This document shows positions 8,595-15,914 of a DNA stretch of 64,000 nucleotides, piece after piece. This stretch comes from Blautia schinkii DSM 10518 (GTDB taxonomy: Bacteria; Bacillota; Clostridia; Lachnospirales; Lachnospiraceae). The translations under genes and the position numbers were made by a program. The notes under the pieces were generated by a model, which searched no databases, was not told the DNA's origin, and was given only the letters and a program-made list of their open reading frames with translations. Every line of letters starts with the position of its first letter. Within the stretch, counting starts at the first letter, position 1. The stretch covers positions 62,001-126,000 of the forward strand of contig JNKJ01000003.1 in NCBI GenBank assembly GCA_000702025.1, in the 5' to 3' direction.

Positions 8595-9770
8595 CTAAAT
8601 AACAGGTCCCAGACAGTAAATATCCATGGTACTGGTATAATGAATCGCTTCATTCTTCGTCATACGTCCGTTCAAGACTTGCAAAAGCAGGGAATATGCT
8701 TCCTCTCCCACTTGTTCAATGCTCTTTTCTCCTTTTATTATAAGGCCTGCATTTAAGTCCATGTCATACTGCATTCTTTCATATGTATTAGGATTGCCGC
8801 ATATTTTAATTACCGGCATGCTTGGGAAGCCCTGAGGCGCGCCTCTTCCGGTGGAAAACAATAGAAACTGTGCGCCGGTTGCCGCCATTCCCGTAAGAAT
8901 TTCAGGTTCACGACCGGGCGCGTCTTTAATCCACAATCCCTTTTCCGTACTGACCATTTGCGGATACTCGAGAACTCCCTGGATTGGACGATGACCGCTT
9001 TTCACAATTGCGCCGAGACTCTTTTCTTCAATACTTGACAGTCCGCCTTTAATATTACCAGGAGTGGGCTGCCCTCCGCGCATATCCTCACCGATTGCCT
9101 TTGCCCTGTTTTCCATGTCGTTCACTATCTTGTAAATTTTTTTACCTACCGGACCGTTTTCACCTCCAACTGCACGCCTGGCCAGAATGTGTTCTCCGCC
9201 CAGAAATTCTGTTGTTTCCCCAAATACAACGGTAGCTCCTAAATCCACCAGCTTATCTGCCACATATCCGATCACACAATTAGACGCCATACCGCTCGTA
9301 GTATCAGATGCTCCGCATTTGATTCCCATTATCACGCGGGAAATATCCACAGTCTTTCTCTGAATACCGGAAATCTCCATCTGGAGTTTCTGCGCCAGAT
9401 CAGTTCCCCTCTGGATAGCTCTGCTCATACCGCCAAGCTCCTGAATCCGGATTACCTCTACCGGTTTCCCTGTCGCCGATACCTCCTGAATCAGCCGTTC
9501 CGTATCGGTTCCTTCACATCCCAGGGAGACGATCAGAGCTGCGGCCACATTCGGACTGCAGGCAAGACTGATAAGTGTATCAGTAACACGTTTTAAATCC
9601 AACGGCAGCTGACAGCAGCCCTGATGGTGAAAAAATCCAACCGTTCCCTGCACTGCATTGCAGATACCTTGAGCTACATCTGCCGCGCAGATTACTGTAG
9701 GAATTACGGCAACCAAATTACGGCTGCCCACCTTTCCGTCCGGACGTAAATATCCTTGAAATGTATCCAT
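8595..9770 (-). CDS. UxaA/SuyB-family hydrolyase, large subunit
   Basis: Large chain (391 aa) of a split altronate dehydratase/sulfolactate sulfo-lyase family enzyme. It begins with FQGYLRPDGKVGSRN (3-17), then HHQGCCQLP (49-57), GCEGTD, and ends with FSTGRGAPQGFPSMPVIKI near 310, the blocks of UxaA, GarD C-terminal and SuyB proteins. These enzymes remove water (or sulfite) from 2-hydroxyacids using an iron centre held by conserved Cys/His residues. In single-chain UxaA the same domain follows an SAF domain; here the SAF domain is the preceding gene, overlapping by one base (TAATG). The substrate cannot be read from sequence: altronate, a sugar acid, or (R)-sulfolactate are all possible. Confidence 0.85.
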   Translation of the reverse strand: MDTFQGYLRPDGKVGSRNLVAVIPTVICAADVAQGICNAVQGTVGFFHHQGCCQLPLDLKRVTDTLISLACSPNVAAALIVSLGCEGTDTERLIQEVSATGKPVEVIRIQELGGMSRAIQRGTDLAQKLQMEISGIQRKTVDISRVIMGIKCGASDTTSGMASNCVIGYVADKLVDLGATVVFGETTEFLGGEHILARRAVGGENGPVGKKIYKIVNDMENRAKAIGEDMRGGQPTPGNIKGGLSSIEEKSLGAIVKSGHRPIQGVLEYPQMVSTEKGLWIKDAPGREPEILTGMAATGAQFLLFSTGRGAPQGFPSMPVIKICGNPNTYERMQYDMDLNAGLIIKGEKSIEQVGEEAYSLLLQVLNGRMTKNEAIHYTSTMDIYCLGPVI

Positions 9771-10084
9771 TATGCTTTTCCTCCTTCCAGGTCACCGCGG
9801 CCGCGCAGGGCGACCATATTATGGATATGTACATATTCTCCCTTTCTGATATCAGCGACAGCCGCTCCGATGCTTTCTCCATACTTCATAATGGGCTCCT
9901 GAGCCTTTATATCGCGTGCTGCGATTTTGTGTCCGTATGGAATATCTCCTATTACATGTACTGTTTCCGTATTTCCCTTTTTATCACGGATTTCAACCTC
10001 TGTATTATCCATAATATTGTTGGCAAATATCGTTGCTACATTATCTTTATCGTCTACCTTTAGTGCCAGCTTTAAATCTTCCAT
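9770..10084 (-). CDS. UxaA/SuyA-family small subunit (SAF domain)
   Basis: 104 aa, a single SAF domain. The core IPYGHKIAARDI (near 49-60) and EPIMKYGESIGAA (near 63-75) match the N-terminal domain of altronate dehydratase and the SuyA chain of sulfolactate sulfo-lyase. It should form a complex with the large chain encoded immediately downstream. The ATG is preceded by GGAGGAAATT. It follows the larA homologue after a 65-bp gap with no terminator. Confidence 0.87.
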   Translation of the reverse strand: MEDLKLALKVDDKDNVATIFANNIMDNTEVEIRDKKGNTETVHVIGDIPYGHKIAARDIKAQEPIMKYGESIGAAVADIRKGEYVHIHNMVALRGRGDLEGGKA

Positions 10085-10149
10085 AATTTCCTCCGTATCG
10101 CGCAGTATTTACTACTCTAAATGATATCCCCGGGCTTGTCTTACACATA

Positions 10150-11430
10150 TCAATCCGTTTTAACCGCTAAAACAGAAACCCCGTCAGGTATCACTACAAC
10201 CTCAGCATCCTTTCCTTTCAGGCTATACGCAATTTCCAAGGCCTCATCTAGGCTTGAGGCATGAATCATATTGGCTCTCTCCACAGCTTTGCGGTCCAAA
10301 TAGGTGGTTACCAAGATTACCTTATGCTTTTTTAAAATACGGGCATAAATCTGTGCACACCACTGCTCGCTGATTGTTTCTTTTGGCGGAATAGAAGAAA
10401 GATAATCATCGATTTCCTCCACCGTTCCCATCACAATCAGTTTTTCAAAAAATTCACCACCCATCCCGTCCACACAGGAAGCGGCCATAATGATCACACC
10501 ATCCTCCCCTGCACATGCCTCAGCCGTTGAAACCGCCTTCGGTGTCTGGTAAAGATTCTGGTCAAGAGGATAGCCTCCGTTTGAGGTGACAACAATATCA
10601 CCTCTTACGGATGCGCACTGTGATAAACCACGCACAAATTCTACGCCTTTCTCATGTGCCTTTTCCAAATCTCCGGCAAAGGCTGCAATGATTTTTTTCT
10701 CACTGTTCTGAGCAACATTCAGAATAAACTGCACATTTACTCTTCTGGCTGCTGTAAGCATATCCTCGTGGACAGGATTCTGTTTCAGCACACCTGTCTT
10801 AGCCTTTTCGCTTGAAATAGCTTTATAAGAATGGTTCTCATTTACCGTAGCCGCATTGCAGATTCCCGGCAGAATACTTTTCCTTCCTCCGGAAAAACCC
10901 GCAAAAAAGTGGGGTTCAATAAATCCTTCTGTCACAAGCAAATCACATTCCACAGCCAGTCTGTTCACATGAAACTCTGCGCCTGAAGGGAGATTACCCA
11001 TGTAAACAAATTCTTCCGGCTCAAATGCATGGTTGACAGAAATCTTCTCATTATCCACAATAGCATCCCCGAACATATTCCTCATTTCTGTTTCTGTCGG
11101 AGCACGGTGAAGCCCCGTGGCTATCAGGATTGTAATCTCCGCTTCCGGATTCCCCTTGCGGATTTGTCCTAATAATATAGGCAGAGTGAGCTTACTCGGA
11201 ACTGCCCGGGTATGATCACTGGTTACAAGGGTCACTTTCTTTTTCCCCTCTGCCAGCTTGTACAGCGGCAGCGTCCCTATGGGATTCTCAAGGGCTTCTC
11301 TGACCAAAGTTTCCTCACTTTTTCCCGAATTATAGGAATCTCCCTTTGCTGTAATCAACGCCTTAAGATTCTCTTCTGCAATATGCATCTGCATATGGCC
11401 GGTATAATAAGGAATCTGTATGGTTTTCAT
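10150..11430 (-). CDS. larA: LarA-family nickel-pincer 2-hydroxyacid racemase/epimerase
   Basis: 426 aa, almost the length of Lactobacillus plantarum LarA (424 aa). LarA enzymes interconvert stereoisomers of 2-hydroxyacids by hydride transfer to a nickel pincer cofactor bound to a lysine. The key residues fall at the same numbers as in the L. plantarum enzyme as I remember it: Asp72 and Arg75 in SDHTRAVP, His108 in TGLHRAPTE, His174 and Lys184 in HFFAGFSGGRKSILPGI, His200, and Gln295/Lys298 in YQTPKA. All cofactor and catalytic positions are therefore intact. LarA homologues act on lactate, malate, phenyllactate, 2-hydroxyglutarate or gluconate, so the substrate is open. First gene of the minus-strand operon, with a consensus promoter and a GntR-type operator in front. 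Confidence 0.92.
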   Translation of the reverse strand: MKTIQIPYYTGHMQMHIAEENLKALITAKGDSYNSGKSEETLVREALENPIGTLPLYKLAEGKKKVTLVTSDHTRAVPSKLTLPILLGQIRKGNPEAEITILIATGLHRAPTETEMRNMFGDAIVDNEKISVNHAFEPEEFVYMGNLPSGAEFHVNRLAVECDLLVTEGFIEPHFFAGFSGGRKSILPGICNAATVNENHSYKAISSEKAKTGVLKQNPVHEDMLTAARRVNVQFILNVAQNSEKKIIAAFAGDLEKAHEKGVEFVRGLSQCASVRGDIVVTSNGGYPLDQNLYQTPKAVSTAEACAGEDGVIIMAASCVDGMGGEFFEKLIVMGTVEEIDDYLSSIPPKETISEQWCAQIYARILKKHKVILVTTYLDRKAVERANMIHASSLDEALEIAYSLKGKDAEVVVIPDGVSVLAVKTD

Positions 11431-11451
11431 TTATTGGCTCCTCTCTTTATA

Positions 11452-11461
11452 ATGTATACAT
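11452..11461. promoter_or_regulatory. Putative GntR operator at larA promoter
   Basis: Perfect palindrome ATGTATACAT in the larA leader, 20-40 bp downstream of the predicted start of transcription. The surrounding 30 bases are repeated almost exactly at the gntP promoter (12430-12460). Confidence 0.65.
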
Positions 11462-11486
11462 CATACATAACACATCACTTAAGACG

Positions 11487-11515
11487 AGTATACCCTTTCT
11501 ATGCCTAACTGTCAA
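11487..11515 (-). promoter_or_regulatory. Sigma-A promoter of the larA-led operon
   Basis: Minus strand TTGACA, 17 bp, TATACT: a near-consensus promoter 57 bp upstream of the larA ATG. Confidence 0.8.
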
Positions 11516-11539
11516 TTATTCAATTCTTTCAATTAATCT

Positions 11540-11568
11540 TTGTCTTTTTTGTTAAAATGTGCTATGAT
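11540..11568 (+). promoter_or_regulatory. Promoter of the GntR regulator
   Basis: TTGTCT, 17 bp, TATGAT on the plus strand. It is followed at once by a palindrome-rich stretch that contains ATGTATGCAT. Confidence 0.55.
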
Positions 11569-11580
11569 ACATGGTGTATA

Positions 11581-11590
11581 ATGTATGCAT
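11581..11590. promoter_or_regulatory. Putative GntR operator at gntR promoter
   Basis: ATGTATGCAT, one base from the perfect ATGTATACAT palindrome, just downstream of the predicted gntR start of transcription. It suggests autoregulation. Confidence 0.5.
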
Positions 11591-11655
11591 CCTTAACACA
11601 ACATGCTTTTTTCGCACCGTTGAAAATAGAACCTTACAAGGAGGTGTCTGTCTAT

Positions 11656-12312
11656 ATGAAGAAAGTAGTAAATACTATACGGGGACAGGTTTACGAATTA
11701 ATGAAGCAGGGTATCTGTGATGGAGATTATAAGCCCGGACAATGGCTCCAGGAAAAAGAGATTGCCGAACAGTTTTCTATAAGCAGAAGTCCTGTACGGG
11801 AAGCCCTTCGTCAGCTTGCCGCCGACGGACTGGTTGTGGATGTCCCGAATAAAGGTGCGTTTGTCCGCGAATTCACAGCACAAGATATGGAAGAAATCTT
11901 TGACCTCAGAGTAATGATGGAAAACTATGCAATAGAAAAAACAGCCCAAAACCTGGATGAAGACGCAAAAACCAGACTTAATAACTGCTTAGAAGAGTTA
12001 GAGCGTGATTATGACAAAAATGATTTAAAACGCTATATTGAAGATGACCGCAGACTCCATGATTTATTTGTGGAATTGAGCCATAACAGTCTTTTAGCCA
12101 TCACATATGAGCGTATCAGCACTATGATACAGCAGTTTCGTGTTTATTCTCTGTCCAGCCAGGATAGATTTGATGGTTCTGTTACGGAACACCGGGAAAT
12201 AATCCATTGTCTCATAAACAGGGAGATTTCCAAGGCACAGCAGATTAACAGCCGCCATCTTCAGCTTGCAAAAGAACGTATCATCATTTATCTTGAAAAT
12301 GGTCCTGCTTGA
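11656..12312 (+). CDS. GntR/FadR-family transcriptional regulator
   Basis: 218 aa. N-terminal winged helix (about 8-75) with the typical LQEKEIAEQFSISRSPVREALRQL and the wing PNKGAFVREF, then an all-helical FCD effector domain (about 80-210). FCD regulators usually bind an organic acid, often the pathway substrate, through Asp/Asn and His residues on a metal. I chose the ATG at 11656 because AAGGAGGTG precedes it; a longer frame has no such site. Divergent from larA and upstream of gntP, with matching palindromes at all three promoters, it is the likely local repressor of the hydroxyacid cluster. Confidence 0.92.
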   Translation: MKKVVNTIRGQVYELMKQGICDGDYKPGQWLQEKEIAEQFSISRSPVREALRQLAADGLVVDVPNKGAFVREFTAQDMEEIFDLRVMMENYAIEKTAQNLDEDAKTRLNNCLEELERDYDKNDLKRYIEDDRRLHDLFVELSHNSLLAITYERISTMIQQFRVYSLSSQDRFDGSVTEHREIIHCLINREISKAQQINSRHLQLAKERIIIYLENGPA

Positions 12313-12331
12313 CAGCAGGATCACTTTTTTT
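12301..12331 (+). terminator. Terminator of gntR
   Basis: GGTCCTGC and GCAGGATC form an 8-bp stem with one G-T pair, followed by ACTTTTTTT. The stem overlaps the gntR stop codon. Confidence 0.8.
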
Positions 12332-12399
12332 CCATGAAAACATTCTTTCACCGAAAATTATCTTCTGCTGAAAACTTACACGGAAAATTAAATATTGTC

Positions 12400-12428
12400 T
12401 TGACAATAGGCAATTATGTTGTTATATA
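12400..12428 (+). promoter_or_regulatory. Promoter of the GntP-family permease
   Basis: TTGACA, 17 bp, TATATA. The operator palindrome begins 3 bp after the -10 box, so a bound repressor would block polymerase. Confidence 0.65.
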
Positions 12429-12430
12429 TA

Positions 12431-12440
12431 ATGTATACAT
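12431..12440. promoter_or_regulatory. Putative GntR operator at gntP promoter
   Basis: Perfect ATGTATACAT followed by CATCCATCACACATCATCC, nearly the same string that follows the palindrome at larA. Confidence 0.65.
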
Positions 12441-12505
12441 CATCCATCACACATCATCCAAGAACCTGTTACTATTGTTAACAATTCATTTATGGAGGGG
12501 TATAC

Positions 12506-13828
12506 ATGTTAGTTTTTCTATTTTTCTTATCAATTGCATTACTCATCTTTTTAATTGCCAAATGTAAGCTTCATGCATTTCTTTCTCTGCTTGTTGTTGG
12601 TCTGTTTTACGGCGTATTATCCGGTGCTTCTCTGGAGGAGGTTGCCAACGCGATTGCGGGCGGCTTCGGCGGAACTATGCAGAGTATCGGTATCGTGATC
12701 GCCTGCGGCGTAATCATTGGGCAGGTGCTGGAGGTTACCGGAGGCGCACAGCGCATTTCCGATGCAATCCTTAAACTAATCGGTATTAAACACGCAACCT
12801 ATGCAGCATCACTTACAGGAGCCTTTGTATCCATTCCTGTATTCTGTGATTCCGGTTTTATTATCCTTAACCCAGTAATCAAAGGCATCTCACGCAGAGG
12901 CAAGCTTCCTTACGCAACACTTGCCGTGGCTTTGATGGCCGGTCTTTTGACAACCCATTCTTTTGTACCTCCCACACCGGGGCCGGTTGCAGCGGCATCC
13001 CTTGTAGGTGCTGATCTGGGTAAAGTATTATTATATGGCATTATTGTTTCCATCCCTATTGTTATTGTCAGCTCTATTTGGGCAAACTCCCGTTTTGTAC
13101 GCGGAAAATATCCCGAGATAGCAGAGGATACGGTTGTTGATCTTGAAAAAGAGGATGAATTTAAGGCTGTGGTAGCTCACGCACCATCAACCTTCCGTTC
13201 ATTTCTTCCTGTTATTGTTCCCATCCTGCTCATTGTTGCCGCATCCTTCTTTGGAAATGCAGAGGGCAATACTGCAGAGCAGATTGTAAGCTTCCTTGGA
13301 AAACCGTACATAGCATTACTTATTGGTACCGCCTTATCATTCCTGCTTCCGACAAAGGTGAATTCTACAGTTACAAATACCTGGGTAAGCAAGGCTCTGA
13401 GCGGAGCTGCAGAGATTCTTCTTATTACAGCAGCCGCCGGTGCTTTTGGCAAGGTACTGCAGATTACCCCTATCGGAACCACACTTACTGAGCTGATTCT
13501 TAGTTCAGGGCTTCCGGCAATACTTATCCCTTATATTATGTCAACACTTTTAACCATAGCAATGGGCTCTACCACGGTATCTATGACCACTGTCAGTGGT
13601 ATCATGGCTCCAATGCTGGCATCCCTGGGTCTTGCTCCGGAAATTGTTGTAATGGCAGTAGCAGCAGGAGGCTTTACCTTCTGTCAGGCAAACTCCTCTT
13701 ACTTCTGGTGTGTATCCAAGCTGTGCGGATATGACCTCAAAAAAGGGTATTGGCTTATCACTCTGACTTCTGTCATCATGGGTGTAACCGGTATGGCTAT
13801 GACGTGCATAATTAATTTGTTCATTTGA
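12506..13828 (+). CDS. GntP-family 2-hydroxyacid/gluconate:H+ symporter
   Basis: 440 aa with about 12 hydrophobic segments. It matches GntP-family importers (gluconate, idonate, D-serine, glycerate): the pattern VFCDSGFIILNPV near residue 112 and HSFVPPTPGPVAAA near 150 are family hallmarks. It should bring the sugar acid or small hydroxyacid substrate of the cluster into the cell. The start is the ATG behind GGAGGGG. It shares the operator with larA, which links transport to the racemase operon. An HxlR regulator follows 45 bp downstream on the same strand. Confidence 0.9.
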   Translation: MLVFLFFLSIALLIFLIAKCKLHAFLSLLVVGLFYGVLSGASLEEVANAIAGGFGGTMQSIGIVIACGVIIGQVLEVTGGAQRISDAILKLIGIKHATYAASLTGAFVSIPVFCDSGFIILNPVIKGISRRGKLPYATLAVALMAGLLTTHSFVPPTPGPVAAASLVGADLGKVLLYGIIVSIPIVIVSSIWANSRFVRGKYPEIAEDTVVDLEKEDEFKAVVAHAPSTFRSFLPVIVPILLIVAASFFGNAEGNTAEQIVSFLGKPYIALLIGTALSFLLPTKVNSTVTNTWVSKALSGAAEILLITAAAGAFGKVLQITPIGTTLTELILSSGLPAILIPYIMSTLLTIAMGSTTVSMTTVSGIMAPMLASLGLAPEIVVMAVAAGGFTFCQANSSYFWCVSKLCGYDLKKGYWLITLTSVIMGVTGMAMTCIINLFI

Positions 13829-13873
13829 TAACTTTCCAAAAACAGATACGGGTCTTGTAAGGAGCTGAAAAAT

Positions 13874-14269
13874 ATGTATCAACCGAAACTACAAAAAACT
13901 ATACATTGTCCGTTAGACTATGGTTTAAACGCGATCAGCGGCAAATGGAAGCCTCGCATCCTCTGTGTTTTGGCAGAGAAAAAGGTGCTGCGCTACAGTA
14001 CCCTCAGAAGTGAGATGGCTGATATCTCAGATACAGTTCTATCTACCGCATTAAAGGAATTAATTTCAGACAATATTATTGGTCGACAGCAATTTGATGA
14101 AATTCCTCTCCGTGTAGAGTATTTTCTAACTGTAAAGGGCCAGTCCGTCATTCCTATCCTGCAAAGTATCTGTCATTGGGCTGAAGCTTATCGCAAGGAC
14201 TGGAGCGATTCTCCTTTACCCCATTGCGAAGCTTGTATTTCCAATACCGAACAAGAAGCCGCTGTATGA
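13874..14269 (+). CDS. HxlR-family transcriptional regulator
   Basis: 131 aa winged-helix regulator: HCPLDYGLNAISGKWKPRIL (about 11-30) and RVEYFLTVKG (about 80-89) are HxlR signatures. Cys12 in the HCP motif is the position that senses electrophiles or oxidants in several family members. The ribosome site is AAGGAGC. It follows gntP without a terminator and may be co-transcribed. Effector and targets are unknown. Confidence 0.9.
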   Translation: MYQPKLQKTIHCPLDYGLNAISGKWKPRILCVLAEKKVLRYSTLRSEMADISDTVLSTALKELISDNIIGRQQFDEIPLRVEYFLTVKGQSVIPILQSICHWAEAYRKDWSDSPLPHCEACISNTEQEAAV

Positions 14270-14369
14270 ACACAAACAAAAAGAGGCTGTCGGTTAATAC
14301 CGATTTCCTGTGATAAAATTGATTCCATAGACCTCGAAAAAGTTCATAAAAATTTAGCAATTAGAGGCA

Positions 14370-14398
14370 TTGATTTTTTGCTATAAATTGCATATAAT
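14370..14398 (+). promoter_or_regulatory. Promoter of the type III antitoxin RNA
   Basis: TTGATT, 17 bp, TATAAT directly upstream of the repeat RNA. Strong basal transcription fits an antitoxin RNA. Confidence 0.75.
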
Positions 14399-14424
14399 AA
14401 AGACACAGATAGAAATATCTGTGC

Positions 14425-14496
14425 AGCGGTTAGAGTGTCCAGTTAAAACGCTCGTTTAAAAGCGGTTAGATTGTCCAATTAAAACAATCGGTTAAC
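14425..14496 (+). repeat. Two tandem 36-nt ToxI repeats
   Basis: Both units share AGCGGTTAGA at the start and a central TTAAAAC, with seven or so differences. There is no spacer between them, so this is not a CRISPR array. Confidence 0.85.
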
Positions 14497-14500
14497 AGCA

Positions 14501-14527
14501 GTGGGTGGAGTAATCCACCCACTTTTT
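14501..14527 (+). terminator. Attenuating terminator between toxI and toxN
   Basis: GTGGGTGGA (14501-14509) pairs with TCCACCCAC (14514-14522), followed by TTTTT. Such terminators keep antitoxin RNA in excess over toxin mRNA in toxIN loci. Confidence 0.85.
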
Positions 14528-14544
14528 CACTTTCAGGAGGCTCT

Positions 14545-15066
14545 ATGGATTGGTACATTGTCGATAAAGAATACATAAATTACCTGACACAGTTTGATTC
14601 CCGTGTCGGTTATGTGGAATATGGGGAACGTTTGAAACTACATGTGGGAATTCTTCTTACTATTGGAAATTTCCACTACTATGTCCCTATTTCGTCTGCA
14701 AAACCGAAACATCAGAAGATGTCCAACAGTCTGGATTTCCACAGACTCCAGGATGAATCCACCGGATATCTTTATGCTGTATTGAATATCAATAATATGA
14801 TTCCGGTTCCTGATAACTGTCTTACTCAGTTAAAATATAATCAGGTAGAAAGTTTTCGATCTTTCAGAAACGAAAAGGAAAAAACTGATTATGTTTACCT
14901 TCTCCAAAAAGAAAAAGCCCTGATTGACAATGTTCAGGACACTCTGCAAAACAAAGCCCTGAAATTATATCAGAAGCGCATTGCCAAGCCGGATTCTTCT
15001 CTAGCTGCAAGATGCTGTAATTTTAAAATGCTGGAAGAAAAATGCAGTTCTTATTCCGATACATAA
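14545..15066 (+). CDS. toxN: ToxN/AbiQ-family type III toxin endoribonuclease
   Basis: 173 aa, the usual length of ToxN/AbiQ proteins. Recognisable parts are the N-terminal WYIVDKEYINYL..FDSRV (3-22), HVGILLTIGNFHYYVPISSAKPKH (33-56) with the KPKH motif, and AVLNINNMIPVP (75-86). This family cuts mRNA and its own antitoxin repeats and often causes abortive phage infection. Its gene follows the repeat RNA and terminator by 18 bp with a CAGGAGG ribosome site. It converges on larC1 and looks like an insertion beside the cluster. The recognition is from motif memory and position next to repeats. Confidence 0.87.
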   Translation: MDWYIVDKEYINYLTQFDSRVGYVEYGERLKLHVGILLTIGNFHYYVPISSAKPKHQKMSNSLDFHRLQDESTGYLYAVLNINNMIPVPDNCLTQLKYNQVESFRSFRNEKEKTDYVYLLQKEKALIDNVQDTLQNKALKLYQKRIAKPDSSLAARCCNFKMLEEKCSSYSDT

Positions 15067-15078
15067 ACACACCTGCCC

Positions 15079-15116
15079 CTGTTTGGGACTATCTATTTCC
15101 AGACAGCCCCTTTTTT
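15079..15116 (+). terminator. Terminator of toxN
   Basis: CTGTTTGG (15079-15086) pairs with CCAGACAG (15099-15106), one T-G pair, followed by CCCC and six T. Confidence 0.65.
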
Positions 15117-15124
15117 CATTGGAA

Positions 15125-15901
15125 TCAGTTCAAATACGCCGCCAGGAAACTCGGCCTTGGGAATTCTCTTTTTCCCATTCCTCTTCCCATTTTTGCATTC
15201 TCCAGCTCAAACGATTGAAAGGATTCAACAAAATATTTCAGCAGCGCCGCGCCGGTAGGCGTACATAATTCTCCGAATATATCGCCGCTGTAATAGGGGA
15301 TATCCATCAATATGTTTGCTGTAGCAGGTGCAGGAACAGGTAAGATACCGTGCGCACATTTCACGGTGCCGCTTCCTACATGTATGGGAGTTGAAATAAC
15401 CATTTCCGGATTCAGTTCTTCCATAAGTACGCAGGCTGCCGTTATATCTGCTATGGCATCCATCGCACCCACCTCATGAAAATGAACCTCCTCCACCTCA
15501 CAATGGTGAGCCTTAGATTCCGCCTCAGCGATTATGCCGTATACGCAATTTACGGATGACTTAACCCTGTCCGATACACATAGTCCATTTACTATCCTGT
15601 CAATATCCGCCAAAGTCATGTGGTGATGATGATTGTGGGCGACATGCTTCTCATTTTGATGATTATTATGATAATGATCGTCATACTCATGTTGCTCCTC
15701 TTCACCATGGATACGTACCACCATGTTTGTTCCGGAAACACCCTTCTTTTCACATTTAACCGGAATATATTCTACACCGGGAATCCCGGTCTCATTTAGT
15801 TTCCGAAGCATTTCAACCTTATCGGGAACAAGCTCAAACAGCGCCGCACAAATCATATCACCCGCTGCGCCCATGTTGCAGTCAAAATATAGTTTTTTCA
15901 T
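15125..15901 (-). CDS. larC1: LarC1: N-terminal half of nickel-pincer cofactor cyclometallase LarC
   Basis: 258 aa, matching the N-terminal domain of LarC (formerly DUF111): YFDCNMGAAGDMICAAL (5-21), a His-rich metal-storage loop (about 69-95, with HNHHHH), VHFHEVGAMDAIADI (near 140-154), and CTPTGAALL (near 212-220). The chain ends in GRGMGKREFPRPSFL, the normal end of LarC1 before the C-terminal domain. No frameshifted continuation is present: toxN's terminator lies 9 bp past the stop. The missing part is the separate larC2 gene at 5436-5948. It follows larB by 13 bp. Confidence 0.88.
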   Translation of the reverse strand: MKKLYFDCNMGAAGDMICAALFELVPDKVEMLRKLNETGIPGVEYIPVKCEKKGVSGTNMVVRIHGEEEQHEYDDHYHNNHQNEKHVAHNHHHHMTLADIDRIVNGLCVSDRVKSSVNCVYGIIAEAESKAHHCEVEEVHFHEVGAMDAIADITAACVLMEELNPEMVISTPIHVGSGTVKCAHGILPVPAPATANILMDIPYYSGDIFGELCTPTGAALLKYFVESFQSFELENAKMGRGMGKREFPRPSFLAAYLN

Positions 15902-15914
15902 AGTCTCTCCTTTA

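Larger units (their letters stand above)
14405..14527 (+). ncRNA. toxI: ToxI-like type III antitoxin RNA
   Basis: The predicted RNA starts with a hairpin (CACAGATA 14404-14411 with TATCTGTG 14416-14423). It then carries two contiguous 36-nt repeats (14425-14460 and 14461-14496, both starting AGCGGTTAGA), the first bases of a third (AGCA), and a terminator. In type III systems the toxin nuclease cuts such repeats and is held inactive in a protein-RNA ring. Differences between the two repeats are partly paired changes (GAG...GCTC versus GAT...AATC), as expected for a folded unit. Confidence 0.8.

Noticed and set aside
8595-10084. Naming the split lyase as altronate dehydratase (uxaA) outright
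   Set aside because: The same two-chain layout is shared by sulfolactate sulfo-lyase and other family members, and no uronate pathway genes are present nearby.
14425-14496. Two 36-nt direct repeats as a mini CRISPR array
   Set aside because: The repeats are contiguous with no spacers, no cas genes are near, and the layout with promoter, terminator and ToxN-like gene fits a type III antitoxin.
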